A stretch of DNA of 29,737 nt from Anaerolineae bacterium. GTDB taxonomy: Bacteria > Chloroflexota > Anaerolineae > Aggregatilineales > Phototrophicaceae. Shown here piece by piece: positions 15,870 through 23,786 of this stretch (its first letter is position 1; each line of letters begins with the position of its first letter). The stretch is from the NCBI GenBank assembly GCA_028284565.1, contig JANQRM010000033.1:1-29737 (forward strand). Direction: 5' to 3'. The notes under the pieces were generated by a model. The model was not told the origin of the DNA. It made no database searches and saw nothing but the letters and a program-made list of their open reading frames with translations. The position numbers were made by a program, and so were the translations under genes.

Positions 15870-15908
15870 TTTGGTTGGTTTGCACAAATATAGTGCTTGA
15901 CAACCAAA
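15870..15908. promoter_or_regulatory. Imperfect 39-bp dyad in the ABC ATPase/cinA-like divergent region, possible operator
   Basis: TTTGGTTG (15870-15877) is the reverse complement of CAACCAAA (15901-15908), and GCAC (15882-15885) of GTGC (15893-15896). Both pairs share the same centre, 15889. A perfect TTGACA (15897-15902) overlaps the right arm. This nested symmetry suits a dimeric regulator or a leader hairpin of the ABC ATPase mRNA. Confidence 0.45.
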
Positions 15909-15928
15909 CAAAAATAACTCTAGGAGAT

Positions 15929-15934
15929 TATAAT
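15929..15934 (+). promoter_or_regulatory. -10-like element upstream of the CinA-family gene
   Basis: TATAAT at 15929-15934 is consensus, 63 bases before the ATG. The nearest TTGACA (15897-15902) is 26 bases away, too far for a normal pair, so the promoter is only partly supported. Confidence 0.3.
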
Positions 15935-15997
15935 ACTTAATTCGCGATTTGCCAAAGGGTTTTACTAAAATTACGGAACATTCTACTCGAGAGATCT

Positions 15998-17224
15998 ATG
16001 ACTGATAATATCAATGCAGAAATCATTGCGATTGGTACTGAAATTTTGCTAGGTGAAATTACTGATACCAATTCTGTTTTTCTTGCTCGAAAGCTTCGAG
16101 ATTTGGGTATCAATCTCTATTTCATGACAACGGTTGGCGATAATGAAGAGCGGATATCATCGGCAATTCATAGTGCGTTGGAACGCGCGCAACTTGTTAT
16201 CACTTGCGGCGGTTTGGGTCCAACTCTGGATGATATGACCCGCCAATCGATTGCAAATGCTACTGATCGTGGTTTGACATTTCATCAGTATTTATATGAT
16301 CAAATTGCAGAACGCTTTTCTACCTTTCGCTCTGAGATGACGGAGAATAACCGACAACAAGCCTTCTTACCCGATGATGCGATTATCGTTGAAAATCCGG
16401 TTGGAACTGCTCCAAGTTTCATGGTGGAACATGGAGACGGGGTTGTCATAAGTTTGCCGGGTGTTCCTCGTGAAATGAAATTTCTATTTACAAAAGAGGT
16501 GGTTCCTTACTTAAAGAAACGTTTCAATCTTGGAGTGATTAAATCTCGAATATTGAAAACAGCAGGTATTGGGGAAAGTTCGCTTGACGATTTGATTGGA
16601 AGAAAGTTACTCAATAATGCTAATCCATCGATTGGTCTATCAGCTCACCAAGGTGTGATTGATGTCCGAATTACTGCAAAAGCGGAGAATAGTAAGGAAG
16701 CCGAACAAGCCCTAGATGGAATAGAATACACATTAAGGCGCAAAATAGGGCAATATGTATTTGGTATCGATGATGCAATTTTGGAAGTTACACTAATTGA
16801 GGAATTGGTAAGTACTGGACAAACTATTGCTGTTTTGGAAGCTGGTTTAGAAGATGCCATCGTTTCCAAGTTGCTTCCATTCAATAATGGTGCAACTATT
16901 CTGGCAGATGTCCAACAGGTCAATCATCCTGATGATCTCAATTTGGGCGTTACTGAGCTTAAAGATAAAGCCGAACAAATTGCTAAGAAAATCTATCATC
17001 AGCATGATGTTGTTGCGAGTATCGCCATCTTGAGTTATCCCGATGTTGATGAAAATCCAGATAAGGAGGCTAGTACAGCGGTCTGTGTGTATACTTCTGA
17101 GCATCAACGGGTACGTATCTATGGCTTTGGGGGGAAATCGAATTTAGCAAGAGATTGGGTGAGCCGTTGGGCAATGTCGGTTTTATGGCAGATGTTAAGA
17201 GAGCAGAACAACTATGTGGACTAA
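15998..17224 (+). CDS. CinA family protein with degenerate C-terminal deamidase domain
   Basis: CinA proteins join an N-terminal COG1058 domain (ADP-ribose pyrophosphatase in characterised members) to a C-terminal PncC-type nicotinamide-nucleotide amidohydrolase, used in NAD recycling. The N-terminal half looks complete: AEIIAIGTEILLGEITDTNS (7-26), TCGGLGPTLDDMTR (69-82), NPVGTAPSF, SLPGVPREM, and the middle segment KTAGIGESSLDDLI. The C-terminal half (about 265-405) keeps the fold outline, but the active-site signature ESCTGG is replaced by EAGLED (281-286), removing the nucleophilic Ser, and the usual AYSNEAK stretch is gone. Deamidase activity is therefore unlikely. The length of 408 is normal. 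The stop overlaps the next gene by 11 bases. Confidence 0.88.
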   Translation: MTDNINAEIIAIGTEILLGEITDTNSVFLARKLRDLGINLYFMTTVGDNEERISSAIHSALERAQLVITCGGLGPTLDDMTRQSIANATDRGLTFHQYLYDQIAERFSTFRSEMTENNRQQAFLPDDAIIVENPVGTAPSFMVEHGDGVVISLPGVPREMKFLFTKEVVPYLKKRFNLGVIKSRILKTAGIGESSLDDLIGRKLLNNANPSIGLSAHQGVIDVRITAKAENSKEAEQALDGIEYTLRRKIGQYVFGIDDAILEVTLIEELVSTGQTIAVLEAGLEDAIVSKLLPFNNGATILADVQQVNHPDDLNLGVTELKDKAEQIAKKIYHQHDVVASIAILSYPDVDENPDKEASTAVCVYTSEHQRVRIYGFGGKSNLARDWVSRWAMSVLWQMLREQNNYVD

Positions 17225-17822
17225 TTTTGTCGATAAGATTGAGGAGACACAACAGAAGAATCGTTCGCAACTCGCATTATTGATTTCACCCAAACTGCAT
17301 CAGATGCCTCTACCTATTCAACGCTATGATGATCCATTCTTACCTTTTAGTAAGTCTGTGATCAATGCCTCACAAGATTTGGTCTGCACTTATCTATTCG
17401 ATTTTCCAGCATACTTGACACTGGGTGCGGCAGGCGCAGTGGCTTTAGAACGCTCTATCGCGTATGTACGGCATCGTGTACCGACAATTTTGCATGGAAA
17501 CTTCGCAAGTACCTCATATAGCGACATTGTTGGTGAAACGGGTTTTCATGTGGATGGTGTGACCGTCGCGTTTGACCATCTACTGTCACATTACCTAAAT
17601 AATCCACCTTTTGCAGGATTTATTGTTAAAGAGGGCAAAGTCAAGACAGGTGCATTATTGGCACAAGGAGGTCATTTGTGGACAGAGCGAGAAACCTTAT
17701 CTTATCATAGTGGCGGGGTGATGACGTACATTCGGGTGCTGGGCGATTCCGTGATATACGGCGACTCTGGGAACAATTTCGCCGATGATATTCATCAACA
17801 ACTTGAAAAATTGCGTACATGA
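17214..17822 (+). CDS. OMP-decarboxylase-like pseudoenzyme (PyrF type 2 fold)
   Basis: The 202-residue protein tracks type 2 orotidine-5'-phosphate decarboxylase: FVDKIEETQQKNRSQLALLISPKL at the start, INASQDLVCTYLFDFPAY (50-67), GAVALERSIAYVRHRVPTIL (74-93), then VDGVTVAF (113-120). At the active site, where the family has DAKRGDIG, it reads HGNFASTS (94-101), so the catalytic Asp, Lys and Asp are His, Asn and Ser. The length is also short (about 270 is usual) and the phosphate-binding C-terminal part is barely recognisable. Pyrimidine synthesis by this protein is not expected. It starts inside the CinA-like gene and overlaps the next gene by four bases (ATGA), so all three are probably translated together. 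Family assignment is by eye and moderately sure. Confidence 0.6.
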   Translation: MWTNFVDKIEETQQKNRSQLALLISPKLHQMPLPIQRYDDPFLPFSKSVINASQDLVCTYLFDFPAYLTLGAAGAVALERSIAYVRHRVPTILHGNFASTSYSDIVGETGFHVDGVTVAFDHLLSHYLNNPPFAGFIVKEGKVKTGALLAQGGHLWTERETLSYHSGGVMTYIRVLGDSVIYGDSGNNFADDIHQQLEKLRT

Positions 17823-18382
17823 TCCTCGAACTGCTGATAAATGCAGGAATCCTCCAATTTGGGAACTTTTATACCCGCAAGCAGTGGCAACCTTACATTT
17901 TTTACTTTGAATTGTTGCCTTCATACCCAAATATATTAAACGAGATTGCCAGCTTAATTTCCCAAGAGCTGAAACCTAATAGGTTCGATTTTCTTGCTTG
18001 CCCAGAAGAGAGTCTACCTCTTGGTATTTTGGTCAGCCAAGAGATTGACAAACCTCTCGTCTACTTTAAAGTTAATTCGCCCAGCATGGGATTCATCGGT
18101 GCATTTGATGTTGGACATCCTGCCATGTTGTTGAGTTACACAGAGTTTTCTAGCTCCATTCTGGATTCGATTACGCAGAGTGGGAGCAAAGTCGGGTTAG
18201 ATTTCCAGTCTGCCTATGCCGTTGTACAATCCATTAACTCCAATAGGAACAAAATATTTCAACAATGCCTGCTTAACTTTGGAGAAGCCATCGGTAAACT
18301 TTATAAAGATGATGTAATTCCTCAAGCATTGTTCAAGACACTTCAGCAGATTAATCATCATCCAAACTCAAAAGAGCCATAA
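17819..18382 (+). CDS. Orotate-phosphoribosyltransferase-like pseudoenzyme (PyrE fold)
   Basis: The 187-residue protein follows orotate phosphoribosyltransferase: [16 protein letters not shown] (5-20; family LxxxGaikFGeFtLksG), [14 protein letters not shown] (27-40), [29 protein letters not shown] (57-85; family FDrIaGvPyaglPiAtals). The PRPP-binding loop, expected as VLVVDDVITTGGS, is [13 protein letters not shown] (102-114), lacking both acidic residues and the Thr-Gly-Gly turn. Activity as a transferase is unlikely. With the preceding gene it looks like a split, catalytically dead version of the PyrF-PyrE fusion known in some bacteria. Its 3' end overlaps the convergent lepA by 32 bases. 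The open frame without frameshifts argues for a retained, non-catalytic role. Confidence 0.6.
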   Translation: MILELLINAGILQFGNFYTRKQWQPYIFYFELLPSYPNILNEIASLISQELKPNRFDFLACPEESLPLGILVSQEIDKPLVYFKVNSPSMGFIGAFDVGHPAMLLSYTEFSSSILDSITQSGSKVGLDFQSAYAVVQSINSNRNKIFQQCLLNFGEAIGKLYKDDVIPQALFKTLQQINHHPNSKEP

Positions 18383-20153
18383 ATGCTTCTTGCGGGACTT
18401 CGACGGAGCCGATCATTTTCATCCGTTTTTTCCCTTTTTTCTGCTTTTCTAACAATTTCTTTTTACGAGTGATATCGCCACCGTAGCACTTCGCCAGTAC
18501 ATCTTTGCGCAGAGCTTTTACATTGGCGCGAGAAATCACGCGCTTACCAACTGCCGCCTGTACAGGTACAACAAACATTTGGCGTGGTATGAGGTTTTTT
18601 AGTTTCGTGACAAGTTTCTGTCCTTTGTTATACGCATGGTCACGGTGACAAATCATGGCAAGGGCATCTACAGGGTCATTGTTGACAAGCACATCAACTT
18701 TTACCAATTCTTCTGCACGATATGAATCGAATTGATAATCCAAGCTGGCATAGCCTTGTGTCACACTTTTGAGTTTGTCATAAAAATCAATGATGATTTC
18801 TGATAAGGGGATTTCATAATGCAAAATCACACGATTTGCATCAAGGTATTCTGTAGTGTGGTAAATACCGCGCTTTTTAATCACTAAATCCATTATGCCC
18901 CCGATGTATTTTTGTGGGACATAAATCTGAATTTTCATCCATGGTTCACGAATCTCTTCAATTGTGCTTTCATCCGGTAGTTCTGATGGACTGTCAATAC
19001 GGACAATATTCGCATCACGCAGAAGTACTTGATATTCAACGCTAGGAGCCGTAGCTAGAATATCAAGGTCATACTCCCGTTCCAATCGTTCCTGAACAAT
19101 TTCCATATGGAACAACCCCAAAAAACCAACTCGAAAACCAAAGTTGAGTGCTTGGGATGTTTCCGGTTCATAAACCAATGAGGCATCGTTGAGTTGCAAC
19201 TTCTCTAATGCGTCGCGCAAGTCTGAATAATCTTCATTATTGGTGGGATAAATACCTGCAAAGACCATTGGTTTGACTCGCTTGTAACCTGGAAGCGGCG
19301 CACTGGTGCCATTTTTAACAAAGGTGATCGTATCACCGACGCGACATTCTTGGACAGTTTTTAATCCAGTTGCGATGTATCCGACTTCACCCGTTCCTAG
19401 ACTCTCCATTGGGCGCATCTCTGGATCAAAGATACCGATTTCAATGGGTTCAAATTTTGAGTCAGTGGCGATGAGCTTTAGTTGGTCACGCTTATTAACT
19501 ATACCATCAACAATTCGTACATACGCCACGACACCTTTGTAAGAATCATAATGTGAGTCAAAAACCAGAGCGCGGAGAGGCGCGTCAATATCTCCAGCAG
19601 GGGGTGGGATAGTCTTGACAACCAATTCCATGACATCTTTTATACCAATACCATTTTTGGCTGAGATACGTAGCATATCCACAGCCGGTGTTCCTAGCAG
19701 GTCTTCGATTTCCTGAGCAATATCATCAGGTCGGGCAGCAGGGAGGTCAATCTTGTTAATAATCGGTTGTATCTCAAGGTCTTGTTCTAAGGCGAGATAA
19801 ACATTGGAGAGCGTTTGCGCTTCAATACCTTGGCTTCCATCGACAACGAGCAAGGCACCTTCACAGGCTTGTAATGCACGGCTGACTTCATAGGTAAAAT
19901 CGACATGCCCCGGTGTATCAATTAAGTTGATTATGTACTTTTTTTCATCGTTTGCTGTATAAGCCATACGGACAGCAGAGGCTTTAATGGTTACGCCTCG
20001 TTCACGTTCCAAATCCATACTATCAAGCAACTGTGCTTGCATATCACGTTGTTGAACCGTCTGCGTTAGCTCTAATAAACGATCAGCCAATGTACTCTTT
20101 CCATGATCCACATGGGCGATAATGGAAAAGTTTCGGATATTTTCTGTACTCAT
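18351..20153 (-). CDS. lepA: Elongation factor 4 (LepA), translational GTPase
   Basis: LepA binds ribosomes and acts in translation, with roles proposed in back-translocation and initiation. The 600-residue protein is full length: G1 AHVDHGKST (13-21), switch [10 protein letters not shown]3 DTPGHVDF, G4 NKID, then domain II, the EF-G-like domains, and the LepA-specific C-terminus with [18 protein letters not shown]. It is the last gene of a compact minus-strand series after tlyA (83-base gap). Its final 32 bases run into the oppositely directed orotate-phosphoribosyltransferase-like gene, with no room for a terminator between them. The start ATG has only a weak AAAGAA upstream. Confidence 0.97.
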   Translation of the reverse strand: MSTENIRNFSIIAHVDHGKSTLADRLLELTQTVQQRDMQAQLLDSMDLERERGVTIKASAVRMAYTANDEKKYIINLIDTPGHVDFTYEVSRALQACEGALLVVDGSQGIEAQTLSNVYLALEQDLEIQPIINKIDLPAARPDDIAQEIEDLLGTPAVDMLRISAKNGIGIKDVMELVVKTIPPPAGDIDAPLRALVFDSHYDSYKGVVAYVRIVDGIVNKRDQLKLIATDSKFEPIEIGIFDPEMRPMESLGTGEVGYIATGLKTVQECRVGDTITFVKNGTSAPLPGYKRVKPMVFAGIYPTNNEDYSDLRDALEKLQLNDASLVYEPETSQALNFGFRVGFLGLFHMEIVQERLEREYDLDILATAPSVEYQVLLRDANIVRIDSPSELPDESTIEEIREPWMKIQIYVPQKYIGGIMDLVIKKRGIYHTTEYLDANRVILHYEIPLSEIIIDFYDKLKSVTQGYASLDYQFDSYRAEELVKVDVLVNNDPVDALAMICHRDHAYNKGQKLVTKLKNLIPRQMFVVPVQAAVGKRVISRANVKALRKDVLAKCYGGDITRKKKLLEKQKKGKKRMKMIGSVEVPQEAFMALLSLDDD

Positions 20154-20236
20154 AGATGTTTTCTTTATTGATTTGCTGTCTATCTATTATCGTTGAATGT
20201 AAGAGGAAAGTACATTGAAGGTTATAGAAAATGAGA

Positions 20237-20971
20237 TTAGTCGATTTGCCAGCCTAACCACATCAAGAATTCTTTATTGCCTTTTGCTCCATAAATAGGG
20301 GAGGTCGTGAGATTATGTATCATAAAACCTGCTTTGGTTGCAAACTTCTCTATCACCTCCAAAACCTCTTGATGAACTGTTTCGTCACGTATGATGCCAC
20401 CTTTGCCGACCTTATCACGACCAGCTTCAAACTGTGGTTTTATTAAGGCAATCACGTCAGCCTGCGGTTTTAGCCAGTTCTTAATCGCTGGAAGTAGTAG
20501 ACGTAGCGAAATAAATGATGCATCAATTACTACCAAGTCAATGGGTTCAGCTAAAGATTCTAAATAACGCGCATTAGTACGCTCGATAACAATGACTCGC
20601 TCATCTTGGCGAATCCGATGGGCGAGTTGTCCATAGCCGACATCAATTGCATAGACCCGCTTTGCATTATGTTGCAGAAGACAGTCAGTAAATCCACCCG
20701 TACTTGCTCCGACATCTGCACAGATTTTTCCAGCAGGATTATAGTTAAAGTCAGTCAATGCGCCCGCTAGTTTCTCTCCACCTCGACTGACATAAGGTAC
20801 TTTGTCTTTCACCTTAATCTTTGCGTTATTAGCAACTTTCATGCCTGGCTTATCAATAAGTTGCCCATCTACATGAATCTCAGCCGCCATAATCATTGCT
20901 TGGGCTTTCGTCCGACTTGGTGCAAGGTTGCGCTCAACGAGCAGGATATCCAGACGTTGTTTTTTTGCCAT
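20237..20971 (-). CDS. tlyA: TlyA family rRNA 2'-O-methyltransferase
   Basis: TlyA methylates 2'-OH groups of cytidines in 16S and 23S rRNA (capreomycin sensitivity in mycobacteria); some homologues were named hemolysins. The 244-residue protein has an S4 RNA-binding domain (about 5-65, RLDILLVERNLAPSRTKAQA) and a FtsJ-type methyltransferase domain with the SAM motif DVGASTGGFTDCLLQ (about 91-105), VYAIDVGYGQL, DLVVIDASFISL and ALIKPQFEAGR. It starts two bases after the stop of the protease gene, so it is cotranscribed with it, and lepA follows. All motifs look intact. Confidence 0.93.
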   Translation of the reverse strand: MAKKQRLDILLVERNLAPSRTKAQAMIMAAEIHVDGQLIDKPGMKVANNAKIKVKDKVPYVSRGGEKLAGALTDFNYNPAGKICADVGASTGGFTDCLLQHNAKRVYAIDVGYGQLAHRIRQDERVIVIERTNARYLESLAEPIDLVVIDASFISLRLLLPAIKNWLKPQADVIALIKPQFEAGRDKVGKGGIIRDETVHQEVLEVIEKFATKAGFMIHNLTTSPIYGAKGNKEFLMWLGWQID

Positions 20972-20973
20972 GC

Positions 20974-23181
20974 TTAATCACGAACCATTTCGAGGTAAAT
21001 ATCCACAGAATTGCCATCTTCTTGTGTGACTTCAAAGCCATCTACAGAAAGGGGTAAGTAGCCATCTGCCGCGATTAAGACGCTATAGGGAGCTTCTAGG
21101 GCAAGTGGGCGGTCTACACGAAAGTTACCGTTACGATCTGTTGTGGCCAGTGCGTAGACCTGTTCCTGCTCCCAAATAAAGTCCTCAATTGAGAAGTCTT
21201 CACTAATGAGAATAAAGGTAACATTGGGAATTCCTGTCCCGGTCTCAGCATCAACGATTGTACCTGTGAGTTGTGTGCCTTGTGCCTGAGCAAAGCGGTC
21301 AATTGGGAGTTGTCCAATACCGACCGTTGCGGTAGCTGAATCAATCAATAAATTGTTGATGAGTATCTCGACGGTGTATGTCCCATCCGGAATGAAGTTG
21401 GGTGCAGAAAGCCGGATGAGGAAGTTTTCTCCATTTTCACGAGCAACCCAAGGCTGAACTTGCTCAGAAAAAACAATACCATCCACCAGCCAGCGGACAG
21501 TCCATGTTACACCTGCCGTCATCTGTTGCCAATCAAAGAGGACATATAGGGCATTCACCGATTCGGAAAAGGTTTGAATAATCGGAGCCTCAAAGGCTTC
21601 TTGTGGAGATGACGCAGTTGTGAAATGCAAATCGGTAATCACAGCTGGTAACGGTCCATCTTGCGCCCCAACAACGACAAAATCTGATGTAGCTGATAGT
21701 CCATCTTCAATGTAGATTTCGACACGGTAATTGCCGGGAAACAACCCACTCTCTGGGCGAAGTTGTATTGTGTTGGAGCCATTTTGCCCATAAACCCAAG
21801 TATCATCAGAACTCGCAATTCCTGCACCGTTATAATACCATCGTACTGACCAAGTGAGACCGTCCTCCATATTGCGGAAAATAAACCGTGCGCTCACAAT
21901 ACTTCCTGTCGGCAATACATAGCCTGTTCCCCACAGATTGCCATCAAAATCCTGTAAGCCGAAGACGATATTGGTAATCTGAGATGCTTCATCTGGAGGT
22001 CCACCAATGACAATACGTTGTTCTCTTGCGAGAAATCCATTGATCAATAAGCGAAATTCATAGGTTCCATTCGCCCAAGATTGACCCTCACTCCCGATAT
22101 ACCACATTCCACTTGAGCCACCACTCCAGCGCACTGGAGGTAAACTATAGGTTTGATCGGGCAAGCCATCACGAGTGACACGCAACTCATAAACGGTTTC
22201 TGAGGTCATATTGGCGTAATCGAAGAGTAGATACAGACTATTGGTATTGGCCGGTAAACTCCCGACAACTGTAGTAGGCAAACCATCAACAATAGCCGGA
22301 GAGAAGAATAGTCGAGAGGCTGTAGGGGCATCAATTGGACTAAGTGGGATTTGTGGTACGGTTAACATCTCTGCTTTTAAGTCAAGAGATGCGCCTTGAA
22401 TCAAAGGACGAGCAAAATTTGCTGGACGTAGAGTGCTGATAAAGTCACCTACAGGCACACAAATATCATTGTTATTGATAAAGCCGTCTTGATTTGTGTC
22501 TTCAAGGATTTGACAGCGAGAATCTCCTCCTGCACTTACAAAAGAAACTGTGGTCGGAACGCCGATTAATCGTCCTTGTGAATCATATGCTCCGCCACCA
22601 GACATCCCACCGGGAACGACAGCGCGGGTCTTAATCCACCCACCTCGCGGTTCATCAATGAATGCTGTGATCGTACCCCGCACAACGCCAATAGCTTCGT
22701 TAGCAAAGTTGGGAAAGCCTACGATCGTGATATTTTGATCGAGAGAGAGTTGTGATGAATCGCTGAGTTCTACAAAGGGAAGGGGAGGTAGGTTATCGAG
22801 ATCGATCAAGCGTCCATCGACCTCTCGATTAATTTGTAATAAGGCAAGGTCTAGCCCGTCGTCGACTTGGGTGATTTCTGCACGATATTTGATAATGGGT
22901 GGTTCATCAACCTGTACATTCATCGCAATGATAAGAATGTCACCCGGACAATTTGCGCTTTGCACTGTGTTGTGAGCATTGGTCAAGATTAGACCATCGT
23001 AGCGAACAATCGTTCCGGACCCCATACAAGTTATGACCTGCGTATCCCCAACTTGTTGAGTTTGTATGACTAAAACTGTGGCACGTTGAATCCGATCTAA
23101 GTCGAGTTGCCCATTATCTTGTGCCCGAACAAGTAGCGACATACATATAAGTGTGGTTATGATAAAAGCGCGCCGAATCAT
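20974..23181 (-). CDS. Secreted trypsin-like serine protease with Ig-like repeats and CarboxypepD_reg-like domain
   Basis: The 735-residue protein has a signal peptide (about 1-20, ending LVRAQ), then a trypsin/HtrA-type protease domain (about 28-255) with the triad His70 (LTNAHN), Asp111 (DDGLDLALLQI) and Ser194 (VVPGGMSGGGAYD). A Ca-loop-like insert DTNQDGFINNND (228-239) follows the active Ser. Three similar beta-rich repeats come next (about 300-392, 405-503, 515-620), each with an LYLLFDY- or ARFIFRN-like strand, a Trp-containing middle and a G.Y.VEILINN-like end. A carboxypeptidase-regulatory-like domain closes the chain (about 635-735, GTIVDAETGTGIPNVTF). It overlaps the upstream gene by four bases and precedes tlyA. 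It should act outside the membrane; the substrate is unknown. Confidence 0.85.
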   Translation of the reverse strand: MIRRAFIITTLICMSLLVRAQDNGQLDLDRIQRATVLVIQTQQVGDTQVITCMGSGTIVRYDGLILTNAHNTVQSANCPGDILIIAMNVQVDEPPIIKYRAEITQVDDGLDLALLQINREVDGRLIDLDNLPPLPFVELSDSSQLSLDQNITIVGFPNFANEAIGVVRGTITAFIDEPRGGWIKTRAVVPGGMSGGGAYDSQGRLIGVPTTVSFVSAGGDSRCQILEDTNQDGFINNNDICVPVGDFISTLRPANFARPLIQGASLDLKAEMLTVPQIPLSPIDAPTASRLFFSPAIVDGLPTTVVGSLPANTNSLYLLFDYANMTSETVYELRVTRDGLPDQTYSLPPVRWSGGSSGMWYIGSEGQSWANGTYEFRLLINGFLAREQRIVIGGPPDEASQITNIVFGLQDFDGNLWGTGYVLPTGSIVSARFIFRNMEDGLTWSVRWYYNGAGIASSDDTWVYGQNGSNTIQLRPESGLFPGNYRVEIYIEDGLSATSDFVVVGAQDGPLPAVITDLHFTTASSPQEAFEAPIIQTFSESVNALYVLFDWQQMTAGVTWTVRWLVDGIVFSEQVQPWVARENGENFLIRLSAPNFIPDGTYTVEILINNLLIDSATATVGIGQLPIDRFAQAQGTQLTGTIVDAETGTGIPNVTFILISEDFSIEDFIWEQEQVYALATTDRNGNFRVDRPLALEAPYSVLIAADGYLPLSVDGFEVTQEDGNSVDIYLEMVRD

Positions 23182-23786
23182 AATTTGAAATCCAAGGTCT
23201 GAATGAAATTTTCAAAAATAGGGAGTTCTTGCTCGAAATAGTTAGCATTGACTTGAAAGGTGATAATAATAGCTTGTCCACGGTTGATGACTAGAATATC
23301 TTGTCCGAATACCACTTGAGGGATACTTTCTAGGAAAGGGTTTAGCTCTGTGCTGACAAAGGTGTAGAGCAGAGATTCCGCTTCGACTTCGTTAGGCAAG
23401 GTATAAGGCGCATAATCTAATATCGAGTAACCTGTGAGTGTCTGAGCGCGATTCAACGATAAACTGTTGAATACGGATTGGGCATTGATGTTGTCTGCTA
23501 CAGGGCGAGTGCTGAATTGAATCGTTGTCTTAAAGCCTGATGCAGATAAATCTCTCACTCGGAAAACATAATTGCCATCGGTATCCAGTAACCAGTCTTT
23601 GGGATAAAATGCCTGCAAGCCCGCTTGAGTATCTGAATAAAGTATGGTTTGATTTAACGTGTCATTCCGTAGATTGAGTCCAAAAAGTATAAGCCCCCCT
23701 GCAATGAGTAAGGTCAAATAATGCGCCCATCGCTGACGCTGATTCCAGATGGATTTCCCGCCTGAGCCGATTTCGATAAATTCCAT
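23178..23786 (-). CDS. Single-pass membrane protein with PsbP-like extracellular domain, unknown role
   Basis: The 202-residue protein has a cytoplasmic stretch rich in basic residues (1-20), one membrane helix (about 22-40, HYLTLLIAGGLILFGL) and an extracytoplasmic domain with GLQAFYPKDWLLDTDGNYVF, a pattern seen in PsbP/DUF1795-like domains (Tyr-Pro-x-x-Trp near the start). It contains no catalytic motif. Its ATG shares one base with the stop of the PrsW-like gene upstream, and its stop overlaps the protease gene by four bases. The layout suggests a membrane-anchored partner or substrate of the two flanking proteases, which is inference. Confidence 0.65.
   Translation of the reverse strand: MEFIEIGSGGKSIWNQRQRWAHYLTLLIAGGLILFGLNLRNDTLNQTILYSDTQAGLQAFYPKDWLLDTDGNYVFRVRDLSASGFKTTIQFSTRPVADNINAQSVFNSLSLNRAQTLTGYSILDYAPYTLPNEVEAESLLYTFVSTELNPFLESIPQVVFGQDILVINRGQAIIITFQVNANYFEQELPIFENFIQTLDFKL

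Noticed and set aside
15825..15911. Extra 29-residue N-terminus on the ABC ATPase (ATG 15911)
   Set aside because: GGAGG precedes GTG 15824, the upstream part crosses the dyad region, and ABC ATPases of this class start at the MASVTF-like segment.
17214..18382. PyrF-like and PyrE-like genes considered as one fusion split by a frameshift error
   Set aside because: The junction is a clean ATGA stop/start overlap and both halves lack their active sites, so a simple sequencing error does not explain the pair. A real ancestral split remains possible.
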